Shown here piece by piece: positions 10,352-20,303 of a stretch of 64,000 nucleotides of DNA (its first letter is position 1; the number at the start of each line of letters is the position of its first letter). The position numbers and the translations under genes were made by a program. The notes under the pieces are model-generated. The model was not told the origin of the DNA. It searched no databases and was given only the letters and a program-made list of their open reading frames with translations. The DNA is from Streptomyces cavernicola (GTDB taxonomy: Bacteria; Actinomycetota; Actinomycetes; Streptomycetales; Streptomycetaceae): contig NZ_JASCIQ010000004.1 of NCBI RefSeq assembly GCF_029968035.1, positions 186,001 to 250,000 on the forward strand, read 5' to 3'.

Positions 10352-11738
10352 ACTGATCACGATTCTCTACATCGTCGCGTTCGCCCTGTTCATCCACGGG
10401 CTCGCGGGTCTGACCGGTCCTCGGACGGCGGTACGCGGCAACCTCACGGCGGGCATCGGCATGCTGATCGCCGTCGTGGCCACCCTGTTGACGCCCGGGA
10501 TGCGGAACTGGTGGCTGATCGCGCTCGGCCTGGTGATCGGCACGGTGGTCGGGGTGCCGGCGGCGCGACGTGTCAAGATGACCGCCGTCCCGCAGATGGT
10601 GGCGCTGTTCAACGGAGTCGGCGGCGGGGCCGTCGCCCTCATCTCGTGGGTGGAGTTCCGGCACAGCCAGGGCTACGCGACGGTGGCCGAGTACGTCACC
10701 GTCACCTCGCTGTTCGCCGCGATCGTCGGCTCGGTGTCGTTCTGGGGATCGCTGATCGCCTTCGGCAAGCTGCAGGAGATCCTGCCGGGCAGGCCGATCG
10801 GCCTCGGCCGGGGCCAGCAGCCGGTCAACCTGATGCTCCTGGTCGCCGCGGTGGGCTGTGCGGTCGCCATCGGGCTGGGGGTGAACCGGGGATCCGAGCT
10901 TCTCATCGTCGCGCTCCTTGCCGCATCGGCGGTGCTCGGTGTGATGGTGGTGCTGCCGATCGGCGGTGCCGACATGCCCGTGGTGATCTCGCTGCTGAAC
11001 GCGCTCACGGGGCTGTCCGCCGCGGCCACCGGCCTGGCCCTGGACAACACCGTGATGATCGTGGCAGGCATGATCGTCGGCGCGTCCGGCACCATCCTGA
11101 CCAACCTGATGGCCAAGGCGATGAACCGGTCGGTTCCCGCCATCGTCGCCGGTGGATTCGGTGGAACGGACGCCGCAGCGGGCCCGGGTGGCGGCCCGAC
11201 AGATCAGACGGTCCGTCAGACCAGTGCCGCCGACGCGGCGATCCAGATGGCCTACGCCAGCCAGGTCGTCGTCGTCCCCGGCTACGGCATGGCCGTGGCG
11301 CAGGCCCAGCACGCGGTACGCGAGATGGCCGGCCTGCTGGAGGAACGCGGCGTGGAGGTCAAGCACGCCATCCACCCTGTCGCCGGGCGGATGCCGGGCC
11401 ACATGAACGTGCTGCTCGCCGAGGCCGACGTACCGTACAAGCAGCTCAAGGAGATGGATGAGATCAACGGGGAGTTCGGCCGGACCGACGTGGTCCTGGT
11501 GATCGGCGCCAACGACGTCACCAACCCCGCGGCCCGCTCGAATCCCAGCTCGCCCATCTACGGGATGCCGATCCTCAACGTGGACCACGCGCAGTCCGTC
11601 ATCGTGCTCAAGCGCTCGATGAACCCCGGGTTCGCCGGCATCGAGAACGAGCTGTACTACGACCGCAAGACAGCGATGCTCTTCGGCGACGCCAAGTCCT
11701 CCGTCGCCGAGATCACCGAGGAGTTGAAGGTCCTGTAG
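10344..11738 (+). CDS. pntB: NAD(P) transhydrogenase beta subunit
   Basis: 464 residues. The N-terminal half has eight or nine membrane helices (dII). The C-terminal half is the NADP-binding dIII domain (VVVPGYGMAVAQAQHAVREM, HPVAGRMPGHMNVLLAEADVPY, VLVIGANDVTNPAAR, GMPILNVDHAQSVIVLKRSM). It is the last gene of the sucCD-pnt transcript and is followed by a bidirectional palindrome. In the oxalate reading, it provides NADPH for the PanE-like reductase. Confidence 0.94.
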   Translation: MSELITILYIVAFALFIHGLAGLTGPRTAVRGNLTAGIGMLIAVVATLLTPGMRNWWLIALGLVIGTVVGVPAARRVKMTAVPQMVALFNGVGGGAVALISWVEFRHSQGYATVAEYVTVTSLFAAIVGSVSFWGSLIAFGKLQEILPGRPIGLGRGQQPVNLMLLVAAVGCAVAIGLGVNRGSELLIVALLAASAVLGVMVVLPIGGADMPVVISLLNALTGLSAAATGLALDNTVMIVAGMIVGASGTILTNLMAKAMNRSVPAIVAGGFGGTDAAAGPGGGPTDQTVRQTSAADAAIQMAYASQVVVVPGYGMAVAQAQHAVREMAGLLEERGVEVKHAIHPVAGRMPGHMNVLLAEADVPYKQLKEMDEINGEFGRTDVVLVIGANDVTNPAARSNPSSPIYGMPILNVDHAQSVIVLKRSMNPGFAGIENELYYDRKTAMLFGDAKSSVAEITEELKVL

Positions 11739-11762
11739 GACCCCGAGAGGCCGGCAGGCATG

Positions 11763-11794
11763 TGCGGCGCCCACCCCGCGGGGTGGGCGCCGCA
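11763..11794. terminator. 32-bp perfect palindrome between pntB and mhpE
   Basis: The left half TGCGGCGCCCACCCCG (11763-11778) is exactly complementary to the right half (11779-11794). It lies between two converging stops and would act as a terminator for both strands. Confidence 0.8.
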
Positions 11795-11816
11795 GGCCGA
11801 TCGTCCCTCCGGTGAT

Positions 11817-12830
11817 TCAACCGGACTCGGCCAGGCCCAGTGCCACGTCGACGATCATGTCTTCCTGGCCGCCGACGAGACCCCGCTCGCCGACCTCCAC
11901 CAGGATCGAGCGGACGTCGACGCCGTAGCGCTCCGCGGCCGTCTCCGCATGGCGGAGGAAGGAGCCGTACACCCCCGCGTACCCGAGAGTCAGCGTCTCG
12001 CGGTCGACGCGGACGGGGCGGTCCTGGAGCGGGCGGACCAGGTCGTCCGCGGCGTCCTGCAGGGCGAACAGGTCGCAGTCGTGGTTCCAGCCGTTGAGGT
12101 TCGCGACGGCGATGAACGCCTCCAGCGGGGTGTTGCCCGCGCCCGCGCCCTGGCCGGCGAGCGAGGCGTCGACGCGGGTGACGCCCTCCTCGACCGCGAT
12201 CATCGAGTTGGCGACCGACAGGGACAGGTTCTCGTGCGCGTGCACGCCGATCTCGGTCGCCGGGTCGAGGACGTCCCGGTAGGCGCGGACGCGCTCGCGG
12301 ACGCCGTCCATCATCAGCCGGCCACCGGAGTCGGTGACGTACACGCAGTTCGCTCCGTACGACTCCATCAGCCTGGCCTGGTCCGCGAGGGTCTTGGCGT
12401 CGGCCATGTGACTCATCATCAGGAAGCCGGACACATCCATGCCCAACTCACGGGCGGTGGCGATGTGTTGGGCGGAGACATCGGCCTCCGTGCAGTGGGT
12501 GGCCACGCGGACCGAGCGCACACCGAGCGCGTAGGCCTGCTTGAGCTCCTCGATGGTGCCGATGCCGGGCAGCAGCAGGGTGGTGAGCCGGGCGTTCCGG
12601 ATGTGCGCGGCGGCGGTCTCGATCCACTCCCAGTCGGTGTGGCTGCCGGGACCGTAGTTGAGGGAACCGCCCGCCAGGCCGTCGCCGTGCGAGACCTCGA
12701 TGCCGTCGACTCCGGCGGCGTCGAGGGCGGCGACGATCCTGCCGAGCTGCTCCGGCTCGATGCGGTGCCGGATGGCGTGCATGCCGTCCCGCAGGGTGAC
12801 GTCCTGGATGAAGAGCCTGTCGACGGTCAT
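11817..12830 (-). CDS. mhpE: 4-hydroxy-2-oxovalerate aldolase
   Basis: 337 residues. It cleaves 4-hydroxy-2-oxovalerate to pyruvate and acetaldehyde. HMGL-like TIM barrel: [15 protein letters not shown] with the catalytic and metal residues, [46 protein letters not shown] with the metal His pair, and [17 protein letters not shown]. It normally forms a channelling complex with MhpF, whose gene overlaps its start (ATGA). It is the last gene of the mhpDFE unit. Confidence 0.95.
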   Translation of the reverse strand: MTVDRLFIQDVTLRDGMHAIRHRIEPEQLGRIVAALDAAGVDGIEVSHGDGLAGGSLNYGPGSHTDWEWIETAAAHIRNARLTTLLLPGIGTIEELKQAYALGVRSVRVATHCTEADVSAQHIATARELGMDVSGFLMMSHMADAKTLADQARLMESYGANCVYVTDSGGRLMMDGVRERVRAYRDVLDPATEIGVHAHENLSLSVANSMIAVEEGVTRVDASLAGQGAGAGNTPLEAFIAVANLNGWNHDCDLFALQDAADDLVRPLQDRPVRVDRETLTLGYAGVYGSFLRHAETAAERYGVDVRSILVEVGERGLVGGQEDMIVDVALGLAESG

Positions 12831-13774
12831 GCGTCCGCTCCCTGGAGTTCGTTGCTGTGGGCGGCCATGGCCTCGGCCATGCGGACGGCCGCGCTGGTCA
12901 TGATGTCGAGGTTGCCGGCGTAGGCGGGCAGGTAGTGCGCGGCGCCCTCCACCTCCAGGAACACCGACACCTGGTGGGTGACGGGGTCGGCGGTCAGGGT
13001 GTGCACCGGCTGGTCGGCCGGGACCGGCGTGATCTGCACCTGCTGCTTGAGCCGGTAGCCGGGCACGTACGCCGACACCTGCTCGACCATCGTGGCGACG
13101 GAGGCGCGGATCCGGTCGTGCGCGGTCTCGTCCGGGGCGTTCACCAGGGCGAGCACCGTGTCACGCATGATCAGCGGCGGCTCGGCCGGGTTGAGGATGA
13201 TGACGGCCTTGCCGCGGCCGGCGCCGCCCACGCTCTCGATGGCGTGGCTGGTGGTCTCCGTGAACTCGTCGATGTTGGCGCGGGTGCCGGGGCCGGCGCT
13301 CTTCGACGCGATCGACGCGACGATCTCGGCGTACGGCACCGGGGCGACCCGGGAGATCGCGGCGACGACGGGGATCGTGGCCTGGCCGCCGCAGGTGACC
13401 ATGTTGACGTTCTCGGCGGCGACGTGCTCGGCGAGGTTGACCGCCGGGATCACCATCGGGCCGATGGCCGCCGGGGTCAGGTCGACGAGCTGCTTGCCGT
13501 GCGGGGCGAGCACCGCGGCGTTGGCGACATGCGCCTTGGCGGAGGTGGCGTCGAAGACGATCCCGATGTCTTCGAAGCCGTCCATCCGGACCAGGCCCTC
13601 GACGCCCTCGGCCGTGACCGGGACGCCGAGCCGCCGGGCGCGGGCGAGGCCGTCGGAGGCGGGGTCGATGCCGACCATCGCGCCCATCTCCAGGGTGTCG
13701 GACAGGCGCAGCACCTTGATCATCAGGTCGGTGCCGATATTGCCCGAGCCGATGATGGCCACCTTGGTCTTCAT
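12827..13774 (-). CDS. mhpF: Acylating acetaldehyde dehydrogenase
   Basis: 315 residues. Oxidises acetaldehyde to acetyl-CoA with NAD and CoA. Rossmann start [20 protein letters not shown]; catalytic Cys in [16 protein letters not shown]; the C-terminal part contains [12 protein letters not shown]. It overlaps mhpE and mhpD by 4 bp at each end. Confidence 0.95.
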   Translation of the reverse strand: MKTKVAIIGSGNIGTDLMIKVLRLSDTLEMGAMVGIDPASDGLARARRLGVPVTAEGVEGLVRMDGFEDIGIVFDATSAKAHVANAAVLAPHGKQLVDLTPAAIGPMVIPAVNLAEHVAAENVNMVTCGGQATIPVVAAISRVAPVPYAEIVASIASKSAGPGTRANIDEFTETTSHAIESVGGAGRGKAVIILNPAEPPLIMRDTVLALVNAPDETAHDRIRASVATMVEQVSAYVPGYRLKQQVQITPVPADQPVHTLTADPVTHQVSVFLEVEGAAHYLPAYAGNLDIMTSAAVRMAEAMAAHSNELQGADA

Positions 13775-14634
13775 GCGGAGGTTCCTTCGTCGGAGGAGGG
13801 GACGGAGAGTACGGAGGCCGCGTCGGACCCGTCCGGCGCGGGGAAGCGGACAGAGACCGGGCCGAGGCCCGTGATGTCGGCGGTGAACGCGTCGCCGGCC
13901 TGGGCGACCACCATCGGTCCGAGTGCGCCGGAGAGGACGACTTCACCCGCGCGCAGCGGGGAGTCGATCTCGCGGGCGGTACGGGCCAGCCAGGCCAGCG
14001 CGCTGAGCGGGTCGCCGAGGCAGGCCGCGCCGGTGCCGCTGGAGACGGTCTCCCCTGCTCGGGCGAGCGTCATCGTGGCGTCGACCGGCTCGAACCCGGC
14101 CAGGGGCCGCTGCGCCGGGCCGAGCACGTACAGGGCGCTCGAACCGTTGTCGGCGACCGTGTCGCCGAAGGTGATGTCCCAGTCGGCGATGCGGCTGTCC
14201 ACGATCTCCAGGGCGGGACTCGCGTAGGCCACGGCGGCCCGCACCTGCGCGTCGTCGAGCGGGCCCTCGGCGAGGTCCGCCCCCAGGACGAAGGCGATCT
14301 CGGCCTCGACCTTCGGCTGGATGAGCAGTCCGGCGGGCACCGGTGCGCCGTCGGCGACCTGCATGTCGTCGAAGAGGACGCCGAAGTCCGGCTGGTCCAC
14401 GCCGAGTTGGGCCTGCACGGCGGGAGAGGTCAGGCCGATCTTGCGTCCGGTGACGCGGGCGCCGTGCTCCAGACGGTGTGCGGTGAGCAACTCCTGTACG
14501 GCGTAGGCGGACTTGACGTCGTCGGCGCCGATCAGGTCGCGTACCGGGGCGCAGGGTGTGCGGGCGGCGGCGGCCTGCAGCAGACGCTGTGCGGCCTCGG
14601 TCACGGCACCGCTGCCGCGGGGGGTCTCGTTCAT
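13771..14634 (-). CDS. mhpD: 2-keto-4-pentenoate hydratase
   Basis: 287 residues. Hydrates 2-oxopent-4-enoate to 4-hydroxy-2-oxovalerate. Seen: [46 protein letters not shown] with the metal-binding Glu pair, [20 protein letters not shown]. First gene of the mhpDFE unit; GAGGAC precedes the ATG and a 17-bp palindrome (14678-14694) lies about 45 bp upstream. Confidence 0.94.
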   Translation of the reverse strand: MNETPRGSGAVTEAAQRLLQAAAARTPCAPVRDLIGADDVKSAYAVQELLTAHRLEHGARVTGRKIGLTSPAVQAQLGVDQPDFGVLFDDMQVADGAPVPAGLLIQPKVEAEIAFVLGADLAEGPLDDAQVRAAVAYASPALEIVDSRIADWDITFGDTVADNGSSALYVLGPAQRPLAGFEPVDATMTLARAGETVSSGTGAACLGDPLSALAWLARTAREIDSPLRAGEVVLSGALGPMVVAQAGDAFTADITGLGPVSVRFPAPDGSDAASVLSVPSSDEGTSA

Positions 14635-14677
14635 GTCCTCAGCTTGGACACCGGGTCCGCCGGACGCCCAGGAAAAA

Positions 14678-14694
14678 GTTCCGTGAGACGGAAC
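14678..14694. promoter_or_regulatory. Palindromic operator before mhpD
   Basis: Perfect inverted repeat GTTCCGT-GAG-ACGGAAC between the iclR stop and the mhpD start. Size and symmetry suit IclR-family binding sites. The likely binder is the adjacent IclR protein (inference). Confidence 0.6.
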
Positions 14695-14721
14695 TGTCGT
14701 CGGAAGAGGCGTGTGGCGGCG

Positions 14722-15486
14722 TCAGTGCCGGCGCAGCTCTGCTCGCCGCCCGAGCGTGGCGCTGATCCCGGCCGCCGCCGCACGGACGCCGGCGGCGTGC
14801 CGGGACGGCTGGAAGCGGTGCACCGGTCCGGTGACGCTGACGGCGCCGAGGATCTCGTCCGCCGGGCCGAAGATGCCCGACGCCACGCAGACGATGCCGA
14901 CGGCTGATTCCTCGTACTCGAACGCGACCCCCGTCGTGGCGACGTCGGCGAGCTGGCGTGCCAGGACATCGACGTTGGTGATGGTTCTGGGGGCCCGGCG
15001 TTCCATCGGTCCGTGCAGGACCGCGTCGCGGACGTCGTCCGGTGCGTGCGCCAGGAGCACTTTGCCGAGGGCCGTCGAGTGCAGCGGCATGCGCCCGCCG
15101 AGCCGGGAGGGGGAGGCTGCCTGCCGGTGGCCGCCCATCTTCGCCACGTAGACCACCTCGGTGCCTTCGCGGACCCCCAGGTGGACCAGCTCGTGCGTGC
15201 GCACGTACAGGTCTTCCATGAAGGGGGTCGCCACTTCCAGCAGGCCCCGTTCGACCGAGGCGCGCATGCCGAGTTCGAAGACGAGCCCGGACAGGCGGTA
15301 GCGGCCGTCCACGCGGTCGAGCAGTTTCGCGGCCACGAGATCGCCGAGGACGCGGTGCAGTGTGCCCTTGGGGAACTCCGTGCGGCGTTGGAGTTCGGCG
15401 AATCCCAGCGTCGTGTCGTCCACGGTGAACGCCTGCAGGACGGCGAGCGCCTTGCTCAGCACACCGCTGGGGCCGTTCTCGCTCAT
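14722..15486 (-). CDS. IclR-family regulator within the mhp cluster
   Basis: 254 residues. N-terminal winged helix (VLSKALAVLQAFTVDDTTLGFAEL, then FPKGTLHRVLGDLVAAKLL) and an IclR effector domain (HLGVREGTEVVYVAKM, PLHSTALGKVLLAH, AFEYEESAVGIVCVASGIF). It sits between mhpB and mhpD in the same orientation. Such proteins usually activate or repress aromatic acid genes in response to the substrate. GGAG precedes the ATG. Confidence 0.92.
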   Translation of the reverse strand: MSENGPSGVLSKALAVLQAFTVDDTTLGFAELQRRTEFPKGTLHRVLGDLVAAKLLDRVDGRYRLSGLVFELGMRASVERGLLEVATPFMEDLYVRTHELVHLGVREGTEVVYVAKMGGHRQAASPSRLGGRMPLHSTALGKVLLAHAPDDVRDAVLHGPMERRAPRTITNVDVLARQLADVATTGVAFEYEESAVGIVCVASGIFGPADEILGAVSVTGPVHRFQPSRHAAGVRAAAAGISATLGRRAELRRH

Positions 15487-15600
15487 GCGGCTCCGTCCTT
15501 CGTCTGCCTTCTGCGGTGGGGAGAAAACGACTGTACGGGGAGCGCCTCGCGGACCCGGACGGGATGCGGCCCTCCGGGTCCGGGCAGGGCATTCCGCCGC

Positions 15601-15658
15601 ACGCCGCCGTGCGGGCCGCCATCAGGCCGCCGTCACGCCGCCGTGCGGGCCGCCATCA
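15601..15658. repeat. 24-bp direct repeat spanning the mhpB stop codon
   Basis: A 24-bp unit at 15601-15624 recurs exactly at 15635-15658, separated by 10 bp (period 34). The second copy encodes the last residues of MhpB (VMAARTA), and the stop codon (15633-15635) falls at the junction. It looks like a recent tandem duplication of the 3' end. Confidence 0.8.
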
Positions 15659-16577
15659 CGCCGAACCCGGCGATGTACTCCCGGATCGGACGGTAGAACG
15701 AGTGCTCCACCTCGTACGGGCCGGCCGCGCCGAGCGCCGCGAACGCGGCCACCCAGGTGCGGACCTCGTGCGCGGAGTTGCCCGCGTCCTCGGCCATCTG
15801 GCGCGGGGTCATGGCATCGACGGGCGCCAGATCGCCGGAGGCGAACGTCGCCATCAGGGCCCGGTCCCATTCGGGGTTGAGGTCGCGGATGGTCGCCGTG
15901 CCCGCCGTGAACGCCTTCGCCGTGTCGATGACCCGCTGCTGGCGTGCGTCCCGCGCGGCGGCCGTCGGATGGCGGCCGTCGAGCAGCATCGCGCGTACGG
16001 CTTCGCCCGCGGTGGCCCACTGCGGCACCGGCGGGTCGTGCGACAGTCCGCCCGAACCCAGGACGAGGACCCGTTCGTCCTTGAGTGTGGCCAGGAAGCC
16101 GCCGATGGTCTCGCCGAGCCTGCGCACGCGCCGCATGGTCACGAACGGCTCGGCGACGCCGTTGACGAAGACCGGGATGGTCGGCACCGTGTCGATGCCG
16201 CCGAACAGGATCTCGAGCGGCTGGATCGCCCCGTGGTCGACCTCCATGCGGCGTGAGATGGCCACGTCGATATCGCGGTCGGCGACCCACTGGGCCAGCT
16301 CCTCGGCGCGCTCGGCCGGCACGTTCAGCGGCCCTTCGGTGGTGCCGTAGTCGCCGACGCCCACCGCCTCGTAGCCGATGCAGAACGGTGGCATCAGGTC
16401 GTAGAAGAAGCCGTTGTAGTGGTCCGGCGCGAAGGACACGACCAGCGTCGGGTCGTAGTCCTCGACGAATGCGCGCGCGTCGGCGAAGGCGCCTTGGACC
16501 GCGCCCGCGACCTCGGCGGGCGGTTCGGCGTGGTCGAGCAGCGGGCTGTGCGACATCGTGACGAGAGCGAGGGTCAT
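15633..16577 (-). CDS. mhpB: 2,3-dihydroxyphenylpropionate 1,2-dioxygenase
   Basis: 314 residues; class III extradiol ring-cleavage dioxygenase (LigB fold) using Fe(II). Seen: LALVTMSHSPLL with the first iron His, VVSFAPDHYNGFFYDLMPPF with the second His, DHGAIQPLEILFGG, VLGSGGLSHDPPVPQW with the catalytic His, and LNPEWDRALM. It opens the catechol ring of 2,3-dihydroxyphenylpropionate. Start overlaps the mhpA stop (ATGA). Confidence 0.95.
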   Translation of the reverse strand: MTLALVTMSHSPLLDHAEPPAEVAGAVQGAFADARAFVEDYDPTLVVSFAPDHYNGFFYDLMPPFCIGYEAVGVGDYGTTEGPLNVPAERAEELAQWVADRDIDVAISRRMEVDHGAIQPLEILFGGIDTVPTIPVFVNGVAEPFVTMRRVRRLGETIGGFLATLKDERVLVLGSGGLSHDPPVPQWATAGEAVRAMLLDGRHPTAAARDARQQRVIDTAKAFTAGTATIRDLNPEWDRALMATFASGDLAPVDAMTPRQMAEDAGNSAHEVRTWVAAFAALGAAGPYEVEHSFYRPIREYIAGFGVMAARTAA

Positions 16578-18346
16578 GCCCGCACTCCTTCCTCGTGGAC
16601 GGCCGTGGTCCGGTCGGTGAGCAGCGAACCGGCTCGGCAGACCGCGGCGAGGGCCTGCGGCGCCTGCCGGGTCAGCGAGGCGGCGGCGACGAAGCGGTCG
16701 GGGCGCAGCAGGACCAGGCCGCAGGCGCGCACGTCGAACCAGTCCTTGAGGGCCCCGGAGGTGTCACCGACGACGGTGACCGGCGCCGGCGAGTCCGCGT
16801 ACCGCTTCTCCGCCCAGGCGCGCTGGGTCTCCGGCACGAACGAGACCAGCTTGACGCGGTGGCGGCGGACGAGGTCGAGATCGTCGGCGGACAGGAACGC
16901 CGTCGGGTCGGTGCCCCACGTCGCGAGGGTCCACCAGTCTCCGGTCACGTCGTCGAGGAGGACGTCGGTGGCGTCGGCGGTGCTGACCCGCGGCTGGATG
17001 AACTGCAGCCCCACCGGGGAGAGTTCGCCCGCGGAGTCGACGAACGGCGCCAGTCCCCCGGTCCGGCCCTTGAACCCGGTCCTGTTCTTGAAGCCGGTCC
17101 CGTTCTTGAACCCGGCGCGCGCCCGGCCGGGCGTGAGGTCGGCCTGGTCGACGACGACACCTGCGGCGTAGCGCGGCATCGGCTTGAACCGCAGCTCGGT
17201 GAAGTACGACTTCCACTTCGGGACGGCGTTGAGGGCGGTGGCGGCCACGTCACGGACCTTGCCTCCGAGGCGGCCCATCTTCATGACCGTGCCCGCCGCC
17301 ATGTTCACATCGATCATGTCGGCGGCGTGCTTGCGGCGCTCCACGGTGTACGTGTCGAGCAGGGCGTCGTCGGCGTCACCCGCGAGGACGGCGGTGAGCT
17401 TCCATGCCAGGTTCGTCGCGTCCCGGATGCCGGAGTTCCAGCCCTGGCCGAGCCAGACCGGCATCAGGTGGGCGGCGTCACCCGCGATGAAGACCCGGCC
17501 CTTGCGGAAGTCGGAGGCGACGCGGCCGTGATGGGTGAAGGTGCGCTGGTTGATGATCTTCAGGGCGGACGGGTCCGGGACGTGCCGGGCGAGCAGCGAG
17601 TGCATGAACGCCCGGTCGTCGCACAGGTCGGTCGGCTCGTCGTCGTGAAGCATGAACTCCCAGCGGCGGACGCCCTGCGGCAGACCGATGGAGACGTACG
17701 GGCGACGGGGGTCGGCGCCCAGATAGACCGAGGGGGTGCCGATCGGGTCGTTCTCGACGTCGACCACGACCCAGCGGGTGGACGGGGACTTGCCCTCGAA
17801 GCTCACTCCCATCCATTTGCGGGTGAAGGAGCTGCCGCCCTCGCAGCCGACGGCGTAGCGGGCGGTCAGGGTGACCGTCTCGACGGTGTCGTCGTCGGCG
17901 CCGGGACGTTCCGCCGTCACCGCGACGTGGTCGCCGCGGTCCTCGATGCCCACGACGCGGTGCCCGAAGCGCAGCCCGGTGCCGTCGAACCGGTCGAGGC
18001 CGGCGGCCAGTTCCCGGTCGACCAGCGGCTGGATGAAGCCGTGCTTGCGGGGGTAGCCGAACTCCTGCGTGCCCGGGTTGTTCGTGGCGAGAACCTGACC
18101 GGTGCCGTTGACCAGGCGCACCACATGGTGCGGGACCGTGAAGGGCTGCACCCGCTCCCACAGGCCGGCCGTGTGCAGGGTGCGGATCGACTCGTCGTCG
18201 AGGCCGACCCCTCGCGGGTAGTCGATCAGCTCGTGCCGGGCCTCCAGGACAGTGGCACGGTGGCCGCGTACACCGATCAGGTTGGCCAGGGTGAGGCCCA
18301 CCGGTCCGGCTCCGATGACGACGACGTCAGTGTCGTAGGTGGTCAT
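16574..18346 (-). CDS. mhpA: 3-(3-hydroxyphenyl)propionate hydroxylase
   Basis: 590-residue FAD monooxygenase. FAD motifs: VVIGAGPVGLTLANLIG (residues about 8-24), the GxGxxG partner region, and GDAAHLMPVWLGQGWNSGIR around residue 290. It hydroxylates the ring using NADH and O2. Odd feature: near residue 415 there is a three-fold near-repeat, GFKNGT, GFKNRT, GFKGRT, in what is usually a plain linker before the C-terminal thioredoxin-like domain. Upstream mhpC ends 28 bp away, so mhpC-A-B is one unit. Confidence 0.93.
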   Translation of the reverse strand: MTTYDTDVVVIGAGPVGLTLANLIGVRGHRATVLEARHELIDYPRGVGLDDESIRTLHTAGLWERVQPFTVPHHVVRLVNGTGQVLATNNPGTQEFGYPRKHGFIQPLVDRELAAGLDRFDGTGLRFGHRVVGIEDRGDHVAVTAERPGADDDTVETVTLTARYAVGCEGGSSFTRKWMGVSFEGKSPSTRWVVVDVENDPIGTPSVYLGADPRRPYVSIGLPQGVRRWEFMLHDDEPTDLCDDRAFMHSLLARHVPDPSALKIINQRTFTHHGRVASDFRKGRVFIAGDAAHLMPVWLGQGWNSGIRDATNLAWKLTAVLAGDADDALLDTYTVERRKHAADMIDVNMAAGTVMKMGRLGGKVRDVAATALNAVPKWKSYFTELRFKPMPRYAAGVVVDQADLTPGRARAGFKNGTGFKNRTGFKGRTGGLAPFVDSAGELSPVGLQFIQPRVSTADATDVLLDDVTGDWWTLATWGTDPTAFLSADDLDLVRRHRVKLVSFVPETQRAWAEKRYADSPAPVTVVGDTSGALKDWFDVRACGLVLLRPDRFVAAASLTRQAPQALAAVCRAGSLLTDRTTAVHEEGVRA

Positions 18347-18374
18347 GGGGTGTTTCCGATCGGGTGAGCAGGCG

Positions 18375-19235
18375 TCAGTTGTGGGACAGGAAGTCGATGA
18401 CGAGGCGGTTGAACTCCGCGGCGTGCTCGATCATCGCCCAGTGACCGCAGCGATTGAGCAGCACGAGGCGGGAGTTCGGGATGTCGGCGAGCAGACGCAG
18501 GCTGGTCTCGTAGTGCAGGACGCGGTCGTCCCTGCCGTGGATCAGCAGGGTCGGCGTCTGGATTCCGGAGATCTTGTCGCGGTCCACCTTGATCGGGATC
18601 GGGGCGCCGTGCGCGAGACCCTCGACGTAGTTCTTCAGGTGGTCGGGGCGGGCGAGCGCCGCCTCGGAGCGGGCCCGGGTCAGTTCCGGGGTGGCGAAGC
18701 GCTCCTTGTCGTACGTCATGATCTCGACGAGCGCCTTCATGTTCTCGGGGCTCGCGTCCTTGTACGCCTTGACCAGCACCTTCAGACCCTCGCTCGGGCC
18801 GTCGGCCGGAGCGAAGAGGGAGGCGGGGCCGCGGCCGAGGGAGGCGCCCATGGTCACGAGGTGCGTGATGCGCTCGGGGTGCAGGGTCGCGAAGCGGACC
18901 GCGGTGTGGGCGCCCATCGAGTTGCCGACCAGGGCCGCCTTGTCGAGGCCGAGGGCGTCGAGGAACTCGACGAGGGTCGCGTCGTGGTCCATGTCGGCGG
19001 TGGCCTGGGCGTCGGAATCGCCCCAGCCCGGCATGTCGGGAGCGACGACGTGGAAGCCCGCGTCGGCGATCGTGCCGATGTTGCCGGAGAAGTTGGACCA
19101 GCCGGTCGCACCCGGGCCCGAGCCGTGCAGCAGTACCACCGGCGTGGCATCGGCCTCGCCCGCCTCGTAGTACCGCAGACGCATGCCTGACGGCAGCTCG
19201 ATGTCACGCGACGCGGCTTCCTTGGTGATGGCCAT
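18375..19235 (-). CDS. mhpC: 2-hydroxy-6-ketonona-2,4-dienedioate hydrolase
   Basis: Alpha/beta hydrolase of 286 residues from ATG 19233-19235, chosen because GAGGAG lies 8 bases upstream; a longer frame to 19304 has no such site. Seen: VVLLHGSGPGATGWSNF oxyanion region, VGNSMGAHTAV nucleophile elbow with Ser, LLIHGRDDRVLHYE with Asp and RCGHWAMIEHAAEF with His. It hydrolyses the C-C bond of the ring-cleavage product. First gene of the mhpC-A-B unit, divergent from the second IclR gene. Confidence 0.93.
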   Translation of the reverse strand: MAITKEAASRDIELPSGMRLRYYEAGEADATPVVLLHGSGPGATGWSNFSGNIGTIADAGFHVVAPDMPGWGDSDAQATADMDHDATLVEFLDALGLDKAALVGNSMGAHTAVRFATLHPERITHLVTMGASLGRGPASLFAPADGPSEGLKVLVKAYKDASPENMKALVEIMTYDKERFATPELTRARSEAALARPDHLKNYVEGLAHGAPIPIKVDRDKISGIQTPTLLIHGRDDRVLHYETSLRLLADIPNSRLVLLNRCGHWAMIEHAAEFNRLVIDFLSHN

Positions 19236-19266
19236 GACGGGGGCTCCTCGACCGTCGTGCGTTATA

Positions 19267-19295
19267 TGAACGCTAGTGAACGATAGTTGCACAAC
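19267..19295. promoter_or_regulatory. Repeat motifs in the mhpC / iclR intergenic region
   Basis: A tandem pair TGAACGCTAG-TGAACGATAG (19267-19286) is followed by GTTG-CA-CAAC (19286-19295). It lies between divergent starts, about 30 bp from mhpC, in an otherwise GC-rich gap. It probably holds the mhpC promoter and a regulator site. Confidence 0.45.
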
Positions 19296-19412
19296 GTGGC
19301 TCATGGAACGCGTACGTCACGGGAATGTCAAGCGACCGAAGCCGTCCCGAGCGGGCGACGAGCGCGCCGACCGGCCTGACGGGGCGCCATGCCCCACCCG
19401 TAAACTGCCCGG

Positions 19413-20162
19413 ATGAGCGACGAGCGGGCAGCCGCCTCCCCGGCCGGCGGCGACACCTCCAAGGGGCAGACGCGACAGGGTGGCGCAGCGGGCAAAGGCG
19501 CGTCGGGATCTCAGACTCTCGCCCGGGGGCTGCAGGCCCTCGAGGCCATCGCCGGCCGGCCGCAGGGGCTGACGGTGCAGGACGTGGCGCAGCACCTCGG
19601 AGTGCACCGCACGATCGCCTACCGGATCCTGGTCACGCTCACCGATTTCCGCCTGGCCGTGCGGACCTCCGACGGCCGCTACCGCGCAGGATCCGGCATG
19701 GTGACGCTGGCCCGCGGGTACGCGGCCGGCATACGCGAGGCGGCCCTCCCGATCCTGCGGCGCACCGCCGACGAACTCGGCGCCACCGTCGCCCTGATCG
19801 CCGCGGAGGGCGACGAGCAGGTCGCGGTCGCGGTCGTCGAGCCCCGCACCGTCGACTACCACCTCGGTTACCGCGTGGGCAGCCGCCACCCCTTGGGGAT
19901 CGGCGCCGCGGGCCTCGCGCTGTCCTCGCTGCGGCTGCCCTCACCGGGCGAACCGGCCGACGCCGCCGAGGTGCGCGAGCGCGGATACGCCCGCACATTC
20001 GGCGAGATCGAACCCGGCGCGTACGGCGTCGCCGTGCCGCTGCACACCGCCGACCCCGGCCTGCACCTCTGCGTCAACCTCATCACCACCCGCAAGGACG
20101 TGGCCGACGGCGCCGTGCCGACGATGCTGAGGGTCGCCGAGGAGATCTCGACACTGGGCTGA
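19413..20162 (+). CDS. IclR-family regulator, divergent from mhpC
   Basis: 249 residues. A disordered Ala/Gly-rich N-terminus (about 35 residues) precedes the winged helix (LARGLQALEAIAGRPQGLTVQ; HLGVHRTIAYRILVTL). The effector domain is shorter than that of the other IclR gene here and contains DYHLGYRVGSRHPLGIGAAG. Divergence from mhpC and proximity to the MHS transporter suggest it controls uptake and the upper pathway. Confidence 0.9.
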   Translation: MSDERAAASPAGGDTSKGQTRQGGAAGKGASGSQTLARGLQALEAIAGRPQGLTVQDVAQHLGVHRTIAYRILVTLTDFRLAVRTSDGRYRAGSGMVTLARGYAAGIREAALPILRRTADELGATVALIAAEGDEQVAVAVVEPRTVDYHLGYRVGSRHPLGIGAAGLALSSLRLPSPGEPADAAEVRERGYARTFGEIEPGAYGVAVPLHTADPGLHLCVNLITTRKDVADGAVPTMLRVAEEISTLG

Positions 20163-20303
20163 GCGGCCGACCCCGCTCGTCCGCCGGCATCCGGAGAGCG
20201 ACTCCCCCGCCCCGGACCGATCCCCAGATTTGATCGATCATTGCTGAGCCTCTTGACGGCGCGCTCCTCCCTGGCGGACCGTGTTCGCTATCTACACGCC
20301 CTA

